From Ningiella ruwaisensis (GTDB lineage Bacteria > Pseudomonadota > Gammaproteobacteria > Enterobacterales > Alteromonadaceae), in contig NZ_RAHT01000003.1 in NCBI RefSeq assembly GCF_004798935.1, positions 186,001-250,000 of the forward strand: a stretch of 64,000 nt of DNA, given 5' to 3'. The notes beneath the pieces were generated by a model. The model saw only the letters and a program-made list of their open reading frames with translations, had not been told where the DNA came from and searched no databases. Each line of letters starts with the position of its first letter. Positions within the stretch are counted from its first letter, which is position 1. Position numbers and translations under genes: made by a program. Shown one piece after another: positions 1 through 9,550 of this stretch.

Positions 1-340
1 TAAGTTTTATGGGCGTATCGTCTTTTCGATAAAGACCAAAGCGTGCATACACATATTCTGCAAACTGTGACTGGGTTTCATGCGATTGGATAATATCCGC
101 CTGATTACCGAATATTTCTTTAACAGCGTGTTCTGCATCATGAAGTTCAAAGCGATGCATCACTTCCAGTGTATTTGCCCTTGGATTGTATACGACTTTA
201 CTCAGTGCCAGTTTTTGTTGGTGCGCAAAGGCGCTCTGCGTTGCCATATTAACGCAGAACAAACACAATAAGCCTGCCAATGCAAGTTTTGAACGGAACA
301 TGCGGTATAAATTTAATAAACCGTCTTGCTTAGTTTTCAT
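1..340 (-). CDS. DUF6702 family secreted protein (3' end outside window)
   Basis: The reverse strand carries an open frame that runs off the left edge, so only the N-terminal part (about 113 residues) is visible. It opens with a signal-peptide-like stretch (LALAGLLCLFCVNMATQSAFA) followed by LSKVVYNPRANTLEVMHRF, which resembles DUF6702 proteins found beside M1 peptidases in Alteromonadales. The start at 340 overlaps the stop of the upstream peptidase gene by 11 bases, suggesting translational coupling; an internal ATG at 301 would give a more typical signal peptide. Neither start has a clear Shine-Dalgarno sequence. The function of the family is not known to me. Confidence 0.7.
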   Translation of the reverse strand, partial: MKTKQDGLLNLYRMFRSKLALAGLLCLFCVNMATQSAFAHQQKLALSKVVYNPRANTLEVMHRFELHDAEHAVKEIFGNQADIIQSHETQSQFAEYVYARFGLYRKDDTPIKL

Positions 341-2801
341 CGTCATTGTCATCGTTTGGATCTTTCAGCTCAGATTTTATGTCATGCATAATATCACGAG
401 AGGTTTTCGCCTCGCTCTTACTGCGCTTAAATGACTCGATGCGCGACTCAATTATTTGCTGAGGGAAATGATTGTTGCGAATATCCACATCAGCGGTTTC
501 CCAGCGTGGGTCAAGTACGACTTTTTCTATAACTTTCGCCTTATCGGTAACAAATAATTTGTCCACCTGCTTGGGTGAACGTCGCCAAATTTCTGCAGGA
601 ATACGCACTATTTCCGAGCTGCCATCTGAGAATGTCATTTCTACAATCAGCGGCATAACAAGGCCTCCGTGATTTGAAAACGACATCACATAGTAGTTTT
701 TATCTTCTTTGACTGCGCGTTCAAGCGTGGCTTTTTCCCAAGGCTCTAATCCTTTAAGGTAAGACTGATAGGCGTTGCGTTCCTTGTTCGTTACGGTATA
801 AATATCGTTCTCATCGTAAAAGTCGCGAATATCTTCGTTGCGCTCAACCCAAAGTTTTTTACCCTCAGCGCGATTGCGTTCAACGGTCAGCGACAGTGGT
901 TTGTCATTCATCAACTCACGTTCACGGGTAAAATCAATATCGGGGTCCTCAGTATCCATTCTCAGCTTATAAACTGCATCTACGGAGATATCCACATGGT
1001 CGGTCGTGTAAAACCAGCCTCGCCAAAACCAGTCCAAATCCACGCCCGAAGCTTCTTCCATGGTGCGGAAAAAATCGGCAGGTGTTGGGCGCTTATACTT
1101 CCAGCGCTGTGCATATTCTTTAAAAGCGAAGTCAAATAAGTCACGGCCTAAAATCGTCTCACGTAAAATATTCAGTGCAGCAGCAGGCTTGGTATATGCG
1201 TTTGGCCCTAATCGCAAAACTGAATCTGACTGCGTCATAATGGGTACCTGGGTGTTTGACTTCATATAATCGGTGATGTCAGACGGCTCAACTCCCCAGG
1301 GAATATCTGGATCCCATTCGCGCCCGGCAACACCGTCTAAAAAGCTGTTGAGTCCCTCATCCATCCACGTCCACTGACGTTCATCAGAATTGACAATCAT
1401 CGGAAAGTAAATATGACCAATTTCGTGGATAACGACGCCGATTAAAAAGCGTTTTTCAGCCAGGGAATAGGTGCGCGAACCATCATCTCTTAGTTCTGTG
1501 CGCGGACCGTTAAAGGTGATCATGGGATACTCCATGCCGCCTACGGGCCCGTTTACAGACTGTGCAACAGGATAGGGATAGTCGAATGAAAAACGCGAAT
1601 ACACTTCCATGGTATGAATCACCGACTCAGTGCTGTATTTTTTCCAAAGGTCGCCGCCTTCTTTTGGATAAAACGACATGGCCATTACAAGCGGCTGCTC
1701 GTCACCGCCTTGCTGGTAGCCCTTCGCATCCCACATAAATTTACGAGATGAGGCCCAGGCGAAATCGCGCACATTTTCAGCTTTAAACCGCCATGTTTTG
1801 GTTTTATCAGTGCCGGCTTTTTCGTTTTCAAGCGCCTCTTCTTCCGTCACAATAAAGACGGGGCGCTTAGCATCCTCGGCATCTTTTAAGCGTTTGCGCT
1901 GTGTTGAAGTTAAAACATCATTAGGGTTAGTTAAAACACCAGTGGAGGATACGATATGGTCTGCAGGGACTGTTAGACTTACATCGTAATCGCCAAACTC
2001 AAGGGTGAATTCACCACTGCCAATAAATTCTTTATTGGTCCATGCTTCATAATCCGTGTAGGCGGCCAAGCGCGGAAACCATTGCGCCAGCAAAAAGATA
2101 TCATTGCCGCCTTCTCGTGCATCATCAGGAAAATGTTCATAGCCTGCTCGAGCAGAAACCGCGTCTTCTTCAACAATGTTAAAAGCAAAATCAATATCAA
2201 AACTGAATTTATCTCCAGATTTAAGCGCTTTAGGTAAATCTACTCGCATCAAAGTACCAACAATGGTGTACTTAAGCGCGTTGCCATTCTTTTGCGCTAC
2301 TTTTTTAATATCGTAACCAAGCGCAAGGTCTTCAATAAAATGCTGACGCCTCAGTTCGGCAAGGCTTATTTTTGCAGGGGACGCATTATTGCTGGCGGTT
2401 TGCGGACCATCACTTCCAATGCTATTAAATGTCGATGTAAGGTTAGCCATTGAATCCTGTTTGAACTTGTTTTGATCAAGCTGGATCCACAAATACTTGA
2501 GGGTATCGGGGGAGTTATTGGTGTAAGTAATGCTTTGTTTCGCTTCAATTCGGCGCATTTTCTCATCAAGTTTTGCCTGAATAACATAATCAACTTGTTG
2601 CTGCCAATACATGTGTCCAGGCGCACCCGCTGCATTTCGATATACATTGGGTGTGGGCAGAACTTCATCTAACTGACGAAATTTATCTTCAAATTTGCCT
2701 TTACTTTGTTTTATGGCAGCGTGTGAATGAAGCGTGACGCTTGCAAGCGCACAAATCGTTAAAACTCTATACAGGAGGCGTTTACTATCAGAAAAGGTCA
2801 T
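330..2801 (-). CDS. Secreted M1 family zinc metallopeptidase
   Basis: An 823-residue protein with a signal peptide (about residues 1-29, ending SHA-A) and the M1 aminopeptidase signature: HEIGH near residue 457 followed 18 residues later by the third zinc ligand Glu in MDEGLN. A GGMEYP motif near residue 421 takes the place of the usual GxMEN substrate-binding loop, as in several bacterial M1 branches that are not PepN. It should act in the periplasm on peptides. The C-terminal third has no motif I recognise and ends in an acidic tail (DPNDDNDDEN). The DUF6702 gene follows with overlap. Class assignment is secure; the substrate is unknown. Confidence 0.9.
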   Translation of the reverse strand: MTFSDSKRLLYRVLTICALASVTLHSHAAIKQSKGKFEDKFRQLDEVLPTPNVYRNAAGAPGHMYWQQQVDYVIQAKLDEKMRRIEAKQSITYTNNSPDTLKYLWIQLDQNKFKQDSMANLTSTFNSIGSDGPQTASNNASPAKISLAELRRQHFIEDLALGYDIKKVAQKNGNALKYTIVGTLMRVDLPKALKSGDKFSFDIDFAFNIVEEDAVSARAGYEHFPDDAREGGNDIFLLAQWFPRLAAYTDYEAWTNKEFIGSGEFTLEFGDYDVSLTVPADHIVSSTGVLTNPNDVLTSTQRKRLKDAEDAKRPVFIVTEEEALENEKAGTDKTKTWRFKAENVRDFAWASSRKFMWDAKGYQQGGDEQPLVMAMSFYPKEGGDLWKKYSTESVIHTMEVYSRFSFDYPYPVAQSVNGPVGGMEYPMITFNGPRTELRDDGSRTYSLAEKRFLIGVVIHEIGHIYFPMIVNSDERQWTWMDEGLNSFLDGVAGREWDPDIPWGVEPSDITDYMKSNTQVPIMTQSDSVLRLGPNAYTKPAAALNILRETILGRDLFDFAFKEYAQRWKYKRPTPADFFRTMEEASGVDLDWFWRGWFYTTDHVDISVDAVYKLRMDTEDPDIDFTRERELMNDKPLSLTVERNRAEGKKLWVERNEDIRDFYDENDIYTVTNKERNAYQSYLKGLEPWEKATLERAVKEDKNYYVMSFSNHGGLVMPLIVEMTFSDGSSEIVRIPAEIWRRSPKQVDKLFVTDKAKVIEKVVLDPRWETADVDIRNNHFPQQIIESRIESFKRSKSEAKTSRDIMHDIKSELKDPNDDNDDEN

Positions 2802-3153
2802 GCAATATCCTTTAATACGGCGAAATGCTTTATGGCAGTTAAATCTTTAATCAATTATTTTCGAATATACAGCTATATATTTATCGAAGTCAAAGCGCGT
2901 AAAAGAAATAATCATTTTTATACATAGTCGTATTACGCTAAATGGCATGTGCCCCGGTATTTTGAACGAAAAAAGCGAGATGCATTGGTCAGATTACATT
3001 GTAAACAAAATGTGAGTTTTTAAGCGCTTTTGGTGAAATAGAGCTAAAAAGCATAAAAAACAATGCTTTTAGCACTTTTTAGTTATTTGAGCCCTTGAGA
3101 AAACGTGCTAAATCTCTATCCTACTTAGCCAAATTCAACGATATCTTTAGGTG
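2802..3153. other. Divergent intergenic region, M1 peptidase / proB, with hairpin
   Basis: About 350 bases without a gene. It must hold promoters for the peptidase (leftward) and proBA (rightward). The only clear structure is an inverted repeat at 3043-3054 and 3063-3073 (GCTAAAAAGCAT / ATGCTTTTAGC, one bulged A, 8-base loop), followed by ACTTTTTAG. It lies about 80 bases before proB, so it could be a weak intrinsic terminator or attenuator in the proB leader. I see no short peptide frame associated with it. Confidence 0.45.
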
Positions 3154-4317
3154 ATGACCGCATTTTCTTGGCAGACAGCCGTAATTAAAATTGGAAGCGC
3201 ACTTGTCTCTCCAGATGGAGAAGGCACGAGCGAAAAATTCCTTGGGAATATTGCAAACTTTATTATTGAGTGTCGCAAGCAAAACAAGGACGTGATTTTA
3301 GTCTCGTCCGGAAGTGTTGCTGCTGCGCGAGGTGTAATTAAGATTGGCGTTAAAGTCAGTCCTGAAAAAAAGACCGCTATGGCAGCCATTGGGCAAACCA
3401 AAATGATGGCTACTTGGGCAAATTTGTTTGATTTCCCCTGCGCTCAATTACTGTTGACGGTAGAAGATCTCAACGACCGCAAGCGCTTTGTAAATATTAA
3501 AAATACGATCCAGCAGTTGTTAGTCCATGGTGCACTTCCTATTGTGAACGAAAATGACACAGTAGCCTTGGACACCAGTAAAGTTGGCGATAACGACAAC
3601 CTTGCAGCTCATACTGCTATTGCTGCTCAAGCCGATTGTTTGATTATTTGTACCGATGTTGATGGGCTGTATACAGGAAATCCACGCCTAGATCCTGAAG
3701 CCAAACTGTTGCCTACCGTTGATCACATTGATGAAGGGATTATGGGCCTTGCCGGTGGTGCAGGTTCGGCCGTTGGGACAGGTGGCATGATCACTAAACT
3801 TCAGGCCGCTCAGAAATGCGCTGGAAGCGGTATTCAAACACTGCTTGTCAATGGTGAAAAAGAATCTACCTTTAAAGAACTCATTAAAGGAAATTGTCCG
3901 GGTACACTGTTTTTAGCGTATGACGAAGATAGTACGGCGCGACAGGATTGGCTCAAGCATACATCACATCCTAAAGGAGAGCTGGTAGTTGATAAGGGAG
4001 CCTATCTTGCTGTAACCGAGCGCGGCGCATCTCTTTTAGCTGCGGGCATAACGCAGGTAATTGGCAAGTTCAATGAAGGCGATGCTGTGCTGGTAACTCA
4101 CGAAGGAAAAGTGATTGGTAAAGGCTTGGCCGCGTATTCCTCTAGTGAAATACAACAAATTAAGGGCGCCAAAAGCGCTCAAATACAATATATCTTGGGC
4201 TACAGTGAAAGTGCTGAAGTCTTACATCGAGATGATTTTGTATTGCTGCACCACGACCGGGATACGGCTGACGACCATAATCAACCTTTACCCGATGACA
4301 CCCATACTTACGATTGA
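3154..4317 (+). CDS. proB: Glutamate 5-kinase
   Basis: First enzyme of proline synthesis: phosphorylates glutamate to glutamyl 5-phosphate with ATP in the cytoplasm. The 387-residue protein has an N-terminal amino acid kinase domain (VIKIGSALVS nucleotide loop, NENDTVA, DVDGLYTGNPR, GTGGMITKLQAA) and a C-terminal PUA domain from about residue 275, as in E. coli ProB (367 residues). I chose ATG at 3154; GTG at 3151 is equally possible and neither has a good ribosome binding site. The roughly 20-residue acidic tail after the PUA domain is longer than usual. proA follows after 80 bases, so the two probably form the proBA operon. Confidence 0.95.
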   Translation: MTAFSWQTAVIKIGSALVSPDGEGTSEKFLGNIANFIIECRKQNKDVILVSSGSVAAARGVIKIGVKVSPEKKTAMAAIGQTKMMATWANLFDFPCAQLLLTVEDLNDRKRFVNIKNTIQQLLVHGALPIVNENDTVALDTSKVGDNDNLAAHTAIAAQADCLIICTDVDGLYTGNPRLDPEAKLLPTVDHIDEGIMGLAGGAGSAVGTGGMITKLQAAQKCAGSGIQTLLVNGEKESTFKELIKGNCPGTLFLAYDEDSTARQDWLKHTSHPKGELVVDKGAYLAVTERGASLLAAGITQVIGKFNEGDAVLVTHEGKVIGKGLAAYSSSEIQQIKGAKSAQIQYILGYSESAEVLHRDDFVLLHHDRDTADDHNQPLPDDTHTYD

Positions 4318-4397
4318 GTCAATAAATACATTTGAGCTCACACAGATAAATCTCATAGAGAATAGTAAAACGAATAGGAGATAGTAGAGACCATATT

Positions 4398-5654
4398 ATG
4401 ACCTTTAATATCAAGCAAGCTGCCGCTGAAGCTAAGGCAGCCAAAACCGCCATTGCAAACCTTTCTCAGGGCGAGCGTAAATCCTTATTACTGTCAATCG
4501 CAGACATGCTGGTTGAGAATACCGCTAGCATACTAAAAGCCAATAAGCTTGACCTGGCCAATGCACAGGAGTCGGGATTATCTGAAGCAATGATTGACCG
4601 ACTAGCCTTGGATGAGTCAGGGGTTAAAGGGATTGCGGACGCCGTTATTGAAATTGCCAATCAAAATGAAGTGTTAGGTAGCATATCTGAAATTAAACCG
4701 CTTCCAAGCGGCATTCAGGTTGGCAAAATGCGGATTCCTCTAGGCGTTGTTGCTATGATATATGAGTCTCGACCAAACGTGACAATAGATGCTGCTGCGC
4801 TTTGCTTAAAGGCAGGGAACGCAGTCATTTTGCGTGGCGGGAAAGAAGCGCAACATTCCAACAAAGCGCTGGCTGCTATTTTACACGCAGCGCTTGAAAA
4901 AGCAGGATTACCAACGGGTGTTGCTACTGTTATCCCGGTACCTGACAGAGAAGTCATGGCACAAATGCTGGAGTTAAGCGATAGCATTGATTTAGTGATA
5001 CCCCGCGGCGGAGAAGGTTTAATTCGCTACGTTTCGCAGAATAGCAAAATTCCTGTGATCCAGCACTTTAAAGGTGTTTGTCATTTGTACGTAGATAAAG
5101 ATGCGGATTTAGAAAAAGCCTTACCCATTTTGGAAAATGGTAAAACGCAGCGCACAGGCGTTTGTAATGCACTTGAGACGCTTATCGTACATAAAGATAT
5201 AGTGGATGATTTTCTTCCTAAAGTGGATGCGATGTTTGCGGACAAAAAAGTCAAAGTACACGCATGTGAAAAATCCTTGCCCTTTTTCAAGCAATCAGAA
5301 GCTCTTGAAGCGACTGAAGATGATTGGCATGCTGAATATTTGGCTCTGGAAATAGCAGTGCGGGTTGTCGATGATTTTGATACCGCCGTTGCTCACATCC
5401 AGGAATATGGCAGTGGCCATACAGAAGTCATTGTGACAGAGAACTTAAAGCATTCGCAGCGGTTCATGCGTGAAGTAAATTCGTCTGTGATCATGTTAAA
5501 TGCCTCGTCAAGATTTTCAGATGGCGGGCAATTAGGTTTAGGCGCTGAAATTGGTATTTCTACCAGTAAGCTTCATGCCTATGGTCCGATGGGGGCTAAA
5601 GAGCTTACTACCGAGAAATTCGTCGTATACGGCGATGGGCAGATTCGACAGTAA
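4398..5654 (+). CDS. proA: Glutamate-5-semialdehyde dehydrogenase (gamma-glutamyl phosphate reductase)
   Basis: Second enzyme of proline synthesis: NADPH-dependent reduction of glutamyl 5-phosphate to glutamate semialdehyde, using the ProB product. The 418-residue length fits the family (E. coli 417). Recognisable blocks are MIYESRPNVTIDAAALCLKAGN, ILRGGKEAQHSN, the catalytic cysteine region QRTGVCNALETL, and the C-terminal GQLGLGAEIGISTSKLHAYGPMG. A purine-rich stretch (AGGAGATAG) lies upstream of the ATG. It is second in a two-gene operon and is followed by a strong intrinsic terminator. Confidence 0.97.
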   Translation: MTFNIKQAAAEAKAAKTAIANLSQGERKSLLLSIADMLVENTASILKANKLDLANAQESGLSEAMIDRLALDESGVKGIADAVIEIANQNEVLGSISEIKPLPSGIQVGKMRIPLGVVAMIYESRPNVTIDAAALCLKAGNAVILRGGKEAQHSNKALAAILHAALEKAGLPTGVATVIPVPDREVMAQMLELSDSIDLVIPRGGEGLIRYVSQNSKIPVIQHFKGVCHLYVDKDADLEKALPILENGKTQRTGVCNALETLIVHKDIVDDFLPKVDAMFADKKVKVHACEKSLPFFKQSEALEATEDDWHAEYLALEIAVRVVDDFDTAVAHIQEYGSGHTEVIVTENLKHSQRFMREVNSSVIMLNASSRFSDGGQLGLGAEIGISTSKLHAYGPMGAKELTTEKFVVYGDGQIRQ

Positions 5655-5767
5655 ATCTATTCAATTAAAATCTGCTTTGATACCAGTTGAAAGAACTGTT
5701 TTCTTAGCCAATACGAATAGTAAAAACAAGTAGAAAAAACAGATAGCAAAAACAATTTGCAATACAT

Positions 5768-5806
5768 AACCCAATGCATAAAGTCCACGTGCATTGGGTT
5801 TTTTCT
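5768..5806 (+). terminator. Rho-independent terminator of proBA
   Basis: A perfect 10-bp stem, AACCCAATGC (5768-5777) and GCATTGGGTT (5791-5800), with a 13-base loop, runs directly into a T tract (TTTTTTC). It lies about 115 bases after proA and before the exporter gene. Confidence 0.88.
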
Positions 5807-5886
5807 TTAAACTGAAGCAATTTAGTGGATATCACAGCTACCCTAACTGTGTTAAATTGCGGCCTTTATTTAAAACTAAGTAGCCA

Positions 5887-7137
5887 ATGGAAACACAAAG
5901 CGCAAGCGTCCCAGCCTCTTCAAGCATTCGAAAACCGCTACCTATTGCGGAATTCATTATGCTGATGGCTTTGCTTACCTCACTTGTAGCGCTTGCCATC
6001 GACGCAATGTTGCCAGCACTAGATACCATTGGCGCGGATTTAAACAGCCAAAGCAGCCAGCAAACCTATTTGATCATCTCTATTTTTTTTGCGGGTATGG
6101 CACTAGGTCAACTGTTTTTCGGCCCGTTTGCTGACGCGCGCGGTCGACGTTTAACGATTTTAGTCGGCTTGATCATTTTTTTACTGGGTACGCTTATTTG
6201 CTTTATGGCCACTAGCATGGAAATGCTGCTCGCTGGTCGTGTGGTTCAGGCTTTTGGCGTATCAGGCCCGCGTATTGCCACTATGGCACTTATTCGCGAT
6301 CTATATGTGGGCGATAAAATGGCGAGAGTCATGAGTTTTATTACCGTTATTTTTATTCTAATGCCGATGATTGCCCCCTTGATTGGGCAAATCGTAATGA
6401 AAGTAGCGGGTTGGCGACATATTTTTTCGGTGTTCGCTATAGTTTGTGTCATATCCGGCATATGGTTTTTTGCCCGTCAAGGAGAGACATTGCCAAGAGC
6501 CAAGCGCCTGAAATTTAACTGGCATCAGTTTTTTCGCTCAGTACTTTGGTTGATAAAGCATCCTGTTGTGATGGGCGCTTCTGTTGGCATGGGAACGATT
6601 TTTGGTGCTTTTTTAGCTTATTTGAGTGGCTCACAAACCATTTTTCAAAGCATTTACAATACCGGCGAACTGTTTCCATTATTATTTGCTACGCTTGCCT
6701 TTGCGATAGGCGCCGCCTCGCTTTTTAATGGATTGATGGTGGTGAAGCTGGGCATGGTGAAACTGGTATCTTACGCACTTGTACTCACGCTTTTGTTTTC
6801 GCTCGTCCTGGTCATTGAAGCGTTTGTCTTTGCAGGTAAACCCCCACTATTGCTATTCGTAAGCACTATGTTCATTGGCTTTTTCTTCATTGGTATTTTG
6901 TTTGGTAATTTAAATTCTCTTGCCATGCAGCCGGTTGGGCACATCGCAGGCGTTGGAGCTGCATTTATCGGTTCATTTACCAGTTTGCTTTCAGTACCAA
7001 TTGCGGTGTTTATCAATCAATATTTAAGCACGAGCATTACGCCCATTGCATTAGGGTTTCTAGGTTTTGGTTTACTCACATATTTATCGGTGAGATATGC
7101 GATTAAGGCACTTAGAAAAGAGGCGCATCAAGCATAA
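5887..7137 (+). CDS. MFS multidrug exporter, Bcr/CflA type
   Basis: A 416-residue major facilitator with twelve predicted hydrophobic segments. The opening LVALAIDAMLPALDTIGADL and the motif GQLFFGPFADARGRR (motif A between TM2 and TM3) are characteristic of the Bcr/CflA drug:H+ antiporter subfamily, followed by a motif-C-like RVVQAFGVSGPR. It should sit in the inner membrane and export small toxic compounds by proton antiport; the substrate cannot be told. It appears to be transcribed alone, with the proBA terminator upstream and a convergent gene downstream. No regulator is adjacent. Confidence 0.88.
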   Translation: METQSASVPASSSIRKPLPIAEFIMLMALLTSLVALAIDAMLPALDTIGADLNSQSSQQTYLIISIFFAGMALGQLFFGPFADARGRRLTILVGLIIFLLGTLICFMATSMEMLLAGRVVQAFGVSGPRIATMALIRDLYVGDKMARVMSFITVIFILMPMIAPLIGQIVMKVAGWRHIFSVFAIVCVISGIWFFARQGETLPRAKRLKFNWHQFFRSVLWLIKHPVVMGASVGMGTIFGAFLAYLSGSQTIFQSIYNTGELFPLLFATLAFAIGAASLFNGLMVVKLGMVKLVSYALVLTLLFSLVLVIEAFVFAGKPPLLLFVSTMFIGFFFIGILFGNLNSLAMQPVGHIAGVGAAFIGSFTSLLSVPIAVFINQYLSTSITPIALGFLGFGLLTYLSVRYAIKALRKEAHQA

Positions 7138-7162
7138 AAAAGCCCAGACAAAAGCTGGGCTT
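7133..7162 (-). terminator. Terminator of the DUF3718 gene
   Basis: The stem AAGCCCAG (7140-7147) / CTGGGCTT (7155-7162) is followed, reading leftward, by a T run (complement of AAAAA at 7136-7140). It overlaps the stop codon of the convergent exporter gene; on the + strand there is no T tract, so it serves mainly the leftward gene. Confidence 0.75.
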
Positions 7163-7192
7163 AGGTCATATACATTTTCCTGAATATTAAAA

Positions 7193-7654
7193 TCAGTTAA
7201 TCGCGACAACCATATTTTTGTGCTTATTTTTTGCCACAAAACGTGGTAGTGGTACACGATTACAGCGAATATATTCCGGATTAATCTTGTATTTACTCAC
7301 AGCTTTATCAATGCCGTTAGTAAGTGCATCAATACAAACTTTAGACTCAAGATTATTATTTTCTGCCACTAATTGAACCGTCTGTTTTTTATCAGAAGCA
7401 ATTTGACGCTTTGCATACTGAGCGGCAAAATCATCAAGGCTTTTTCCATTACAGGTCACAGATTTTTGAATATTTCTAAATGAAAAACCTCTGTCGGTCA
7501 CTAACTCTTTGGCTGCATCAAGACCTTGAGTAGCTGCCTGATAACACACTGAAGTAACAAAATCATTGTTAGTGGCTTCAAATTTAACGCTTGCTATTGC
7601 TTGCGTGGCTGAGAAGGACATGAGAGCTACCATGCCAAAAATCATTTTTTTCAT
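7193..7654 (-). CDS. DUF3718 domain protein, secreted
   Basis: A 153-residue protein with a signal peptide (MKKMIFGMVALMSFSATQAIA). The mature part holds two similar units of about 55-60 residues, each starting with a hydrophobic-x-A-x-N-N pattern, then a cysteine (SVCYQAA; KVCIDAL), a helix and a second cysteine (VTCNGKSLDDF; IRCNRVPLPRF). That is the two-repeat arrangement of DUF3718, a family largely confined to Alteromonadales. The paired cysteines suggest one disulfide per repeat in the periplasm. Biochemical function is unknown. Confidence 0.78.
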   Translation of the reverse strand: MKKMIFGMVALMSFSATQAIASVKFEATNNDFVTSVCYQAATQGLDAAKELVTDRGFSFRNIQKSVTCNGKSLDDFAAQYAKRQIASDKKQTVQLVAENNNLESKVCIDALTNGIDKAVSKYKINPEYIRCNRVPLPRFVAKNKHKNMVVAIN

Positions 7655-7782
7655 ACGCTTGCCTTTATCGGGAGAATTAACATCAAACAGAACATGATTG
7701 TATCTGTCTTAATAAGCTTATCGGCATGCGAGTTAATACCTGAGTATTTTGTAACTACATTATGACAATTTAGTTTTTTTTG

Positions 7783-7813
7783 CAAAAAAAAAGCCCGGCC
7801 AAATTGACCGGGC
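7783..7813 (-). terminator. Terminator of ilvC
   Basis: The GC-rich stem GCCCGG (7793-7798) / CCGGGC (7808-7813) is followed leftward by a nine-base T run (complement of the A run at 7784-7792). It lies about 70 bases past the ilvC stop. Confidence 0.85.
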
Positions 7814-7884
7814 AAAAGGAGCTTAGTTTAAGCACCTAACGACAGAACTGTCACTGATTAATCTCTTTCCTTTGCTTGACTCGT

Positions 7885-9369
7885 TTAGTCTGCTACCACA
7901 ATTGCTTTCATATCCGTCATGTAGCCGCGAAGCACTTCTCCTATACTTTCAACCCCATGACTGCGAATGGCTTTATTGATATCGACTAATTTTTTGTTGT
8001 CCACTGCATTAGACGTATTCACTAAGCCTTCACCTAAATGCTTCGCACTGATCGTTGGCATCAACTTGTCTTTTAAAAGTGGGATCGCAGCGTTGGCAAA
8101 TAAATAATTGCCATATTCAGCAGTATCTGAAATGACTACGTTCATTTCATACAGACGTTTGCGTGAAATGGTATTAGAAATCAAGGGTGTTTCGTGCAGC
8201 GATTCATAATAGGCTGATTCTGGCAATATGCCGGCTTCTACCATTACATCAAAGGCAAGTTCTACACCGGCTTTTATCATTGCGACAATTAAAATACCTT
8301 TATCGAAAAAAGTTTGATCGTCAATTTTGCCATTGTAAACAGGAGCATTCTCAAAGCCGGATTGACCTGTTTCTTCCCGCCATTTAAGCAAGTTCGCATC
8401 GCCATTAGCCCAGTCTTCCATCATCGTTCTAGAAAACTCACCACTTAAAATATCGTCTTGATGCTTTTCAAATAAGGGGCGTAATAGATTCTTTAGCGTT
8501 TCGCTCAGTTCAAACGCTTCTACTTTTGCCGGATTAGAAAGTCTGTCCATCATATGCGTGACGCCACCGATTTTAAGTGCTTCGGTGATAGCTTCTAAAC
8601 CGTATTGAATGAGAGCAGCGGCGTAAGCCGGGTCTTGCCCGTCTTCTACCATTTTTTCAAAGCCCAATATGGCGGCGGCCTGCTGCATACCACATAAAAT
8701 GGTTTGTTCGCCCATCAAGTCTGATTTAACTTCTGCCACAAAAGAACTTTCAAGTACGCCGGCTCTATCTCCGCCTGTTGCACTCGCAAGCGCTTTGGCA
8801 ATTTCCAGCCCTTTGCCTTGAGGGTCATTTTCAGGATGAACAGCGATAAGCGTAGGAACACCAAAACCGCGTTTGTATTCTTCTCGTACTTCAGTGCCTG
8901 GGCATTTTGGCGCGCACATTACAACAGTAATGTCACTGCGTATCTGCTGGCCTTCTTCAACGATATTAAACCCATGTGAATAACTCAGTACTGAGCCTTT
9001 TTTCATCAAGGGCATAACAGCCTCAACCACACTGGCATGCTGTTTGTCAGGTGTGAGGTTGTATACGAGATCTGCTGTAGGAATAAGGTCTTGATAAGTA
9101 CCAACCGTAAATCCATTGTCTGTTGCGCGCTTGTAGGAATCGCGTTTTTCGTCAATAGCGGCTTTTCTCAAGGCATAACTCACGTTTAAGCCTGAGTCGC
9201 GCATATTTAGTCCCTGATTGAGACCCTGTGCGCCGCAGCCAACAATGACAATGGATTTACCTTTTAACACATCGCAGCCTTGCGAAAACTCATCGCGCTG
9301 CATAAAACGGCATTGACCGAGTTGGTCGAGCTGTTTTCTAAAAGGTAAACTGTTGAAATAATTGGTCAT
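7885..9369 (-). CDS. ilvC: Ketol-acid reductoisomerase, class II (long form)
   Basis: Converts acetolactate or acetohydroxybutyrate to the dihydroxy acids of the valine/leucine/isoleucine pathway with NADPH and Mg2+. At 494 residues it is the long form, like E. coli IlvC (491): an N-terminal Rossmann domain with [13 protein letters not shown], then a duplicated C-terminal knotted domain. [17 protein letters not shown] and the metal-binding region [13 protein letters not shown] are clear. It is divergently transcribed from ilvY, its expected activator, and ends at a strong terminator, so it is probably monocistronic. Confidence 0.97.
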   Translation of the reverse strand: MTNYFNSLPFRKQLDQLGQCRFMQRDEFSQGCDVLKGKSIVIVGCGAQGLNQGLNMRDSGLNVSYALRKAAIDEKRDSYKRATDNGFTVGTYQDLIPTADLVYNLTPDKQHASVVEAVMPLMKKGSVLSYSHGFNIVEEGQQIRSDITVVMCAPKCPGTEVREEYKRGFGVPTLIAVHPENDPQGKGLEIAKALASATGGDRAGVLESSFVAEVKSDLMGEQTILCGMQQAAAILGFEKMVEDGQDPAYAAALIQYGLEAITEALKIGGVTHMMDRLSNPAKVEAFELSETLKNLLRPLFEKHQDDILSGEFSRTMMEDWANGDANLLKWREETGQSGFENAPVYNGKIDDQTFFDKGILIVAMIKAGVELAFDVMVEAGILPESAYYESLHETPLISNTISRKRLYEMNVVISDTAEYGNYLFANAAIPLLKDKLMPTISAKHLGEGLVNTSNAVDNKKLVDINKAIRSHGVESIGEVLRGYMTDMKAIVVAD

Positions 9370-9435
9370 GATTTTTCCGAGCTAAATTTGTTTAGTCTGT
9401 GACGACTCTGAAGCAAATATAAACGTACAATAGCA

Positions 9436-9483
9436 TTTCGTAAATTGAATTAAATAAAATATAGTATTTCATAATATGAAATA
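9436..9483. promoter_or_regulatory. Two tandem IlvY operator-like sites
   Basis: The ilvC-ilvY divergent promoter contains two related dyads: TTTCGTAAATTGAA (9436-9449) and TTTCATAATATGAA (9467-9480). The second sits in a near-perfect 19-base palindrome, TATTTCATAATATGAAATA (9465-9483). They share TTTC-N7-GAA and are exactly 31 bases apart, about three helical turns, so they face the same side of the helix. This matches the tandem operators known for E. coli IlvY between these same genes. Identification as IlvY sites is inferred. Confidence 0.72.
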
Positions 9484-9550
9484 GTCTTGTTATGGTGTAG
9501 TATCGGCTTTGATTAACCCGCTCTAAAACTGAGGATACAAACAAAGCGTA

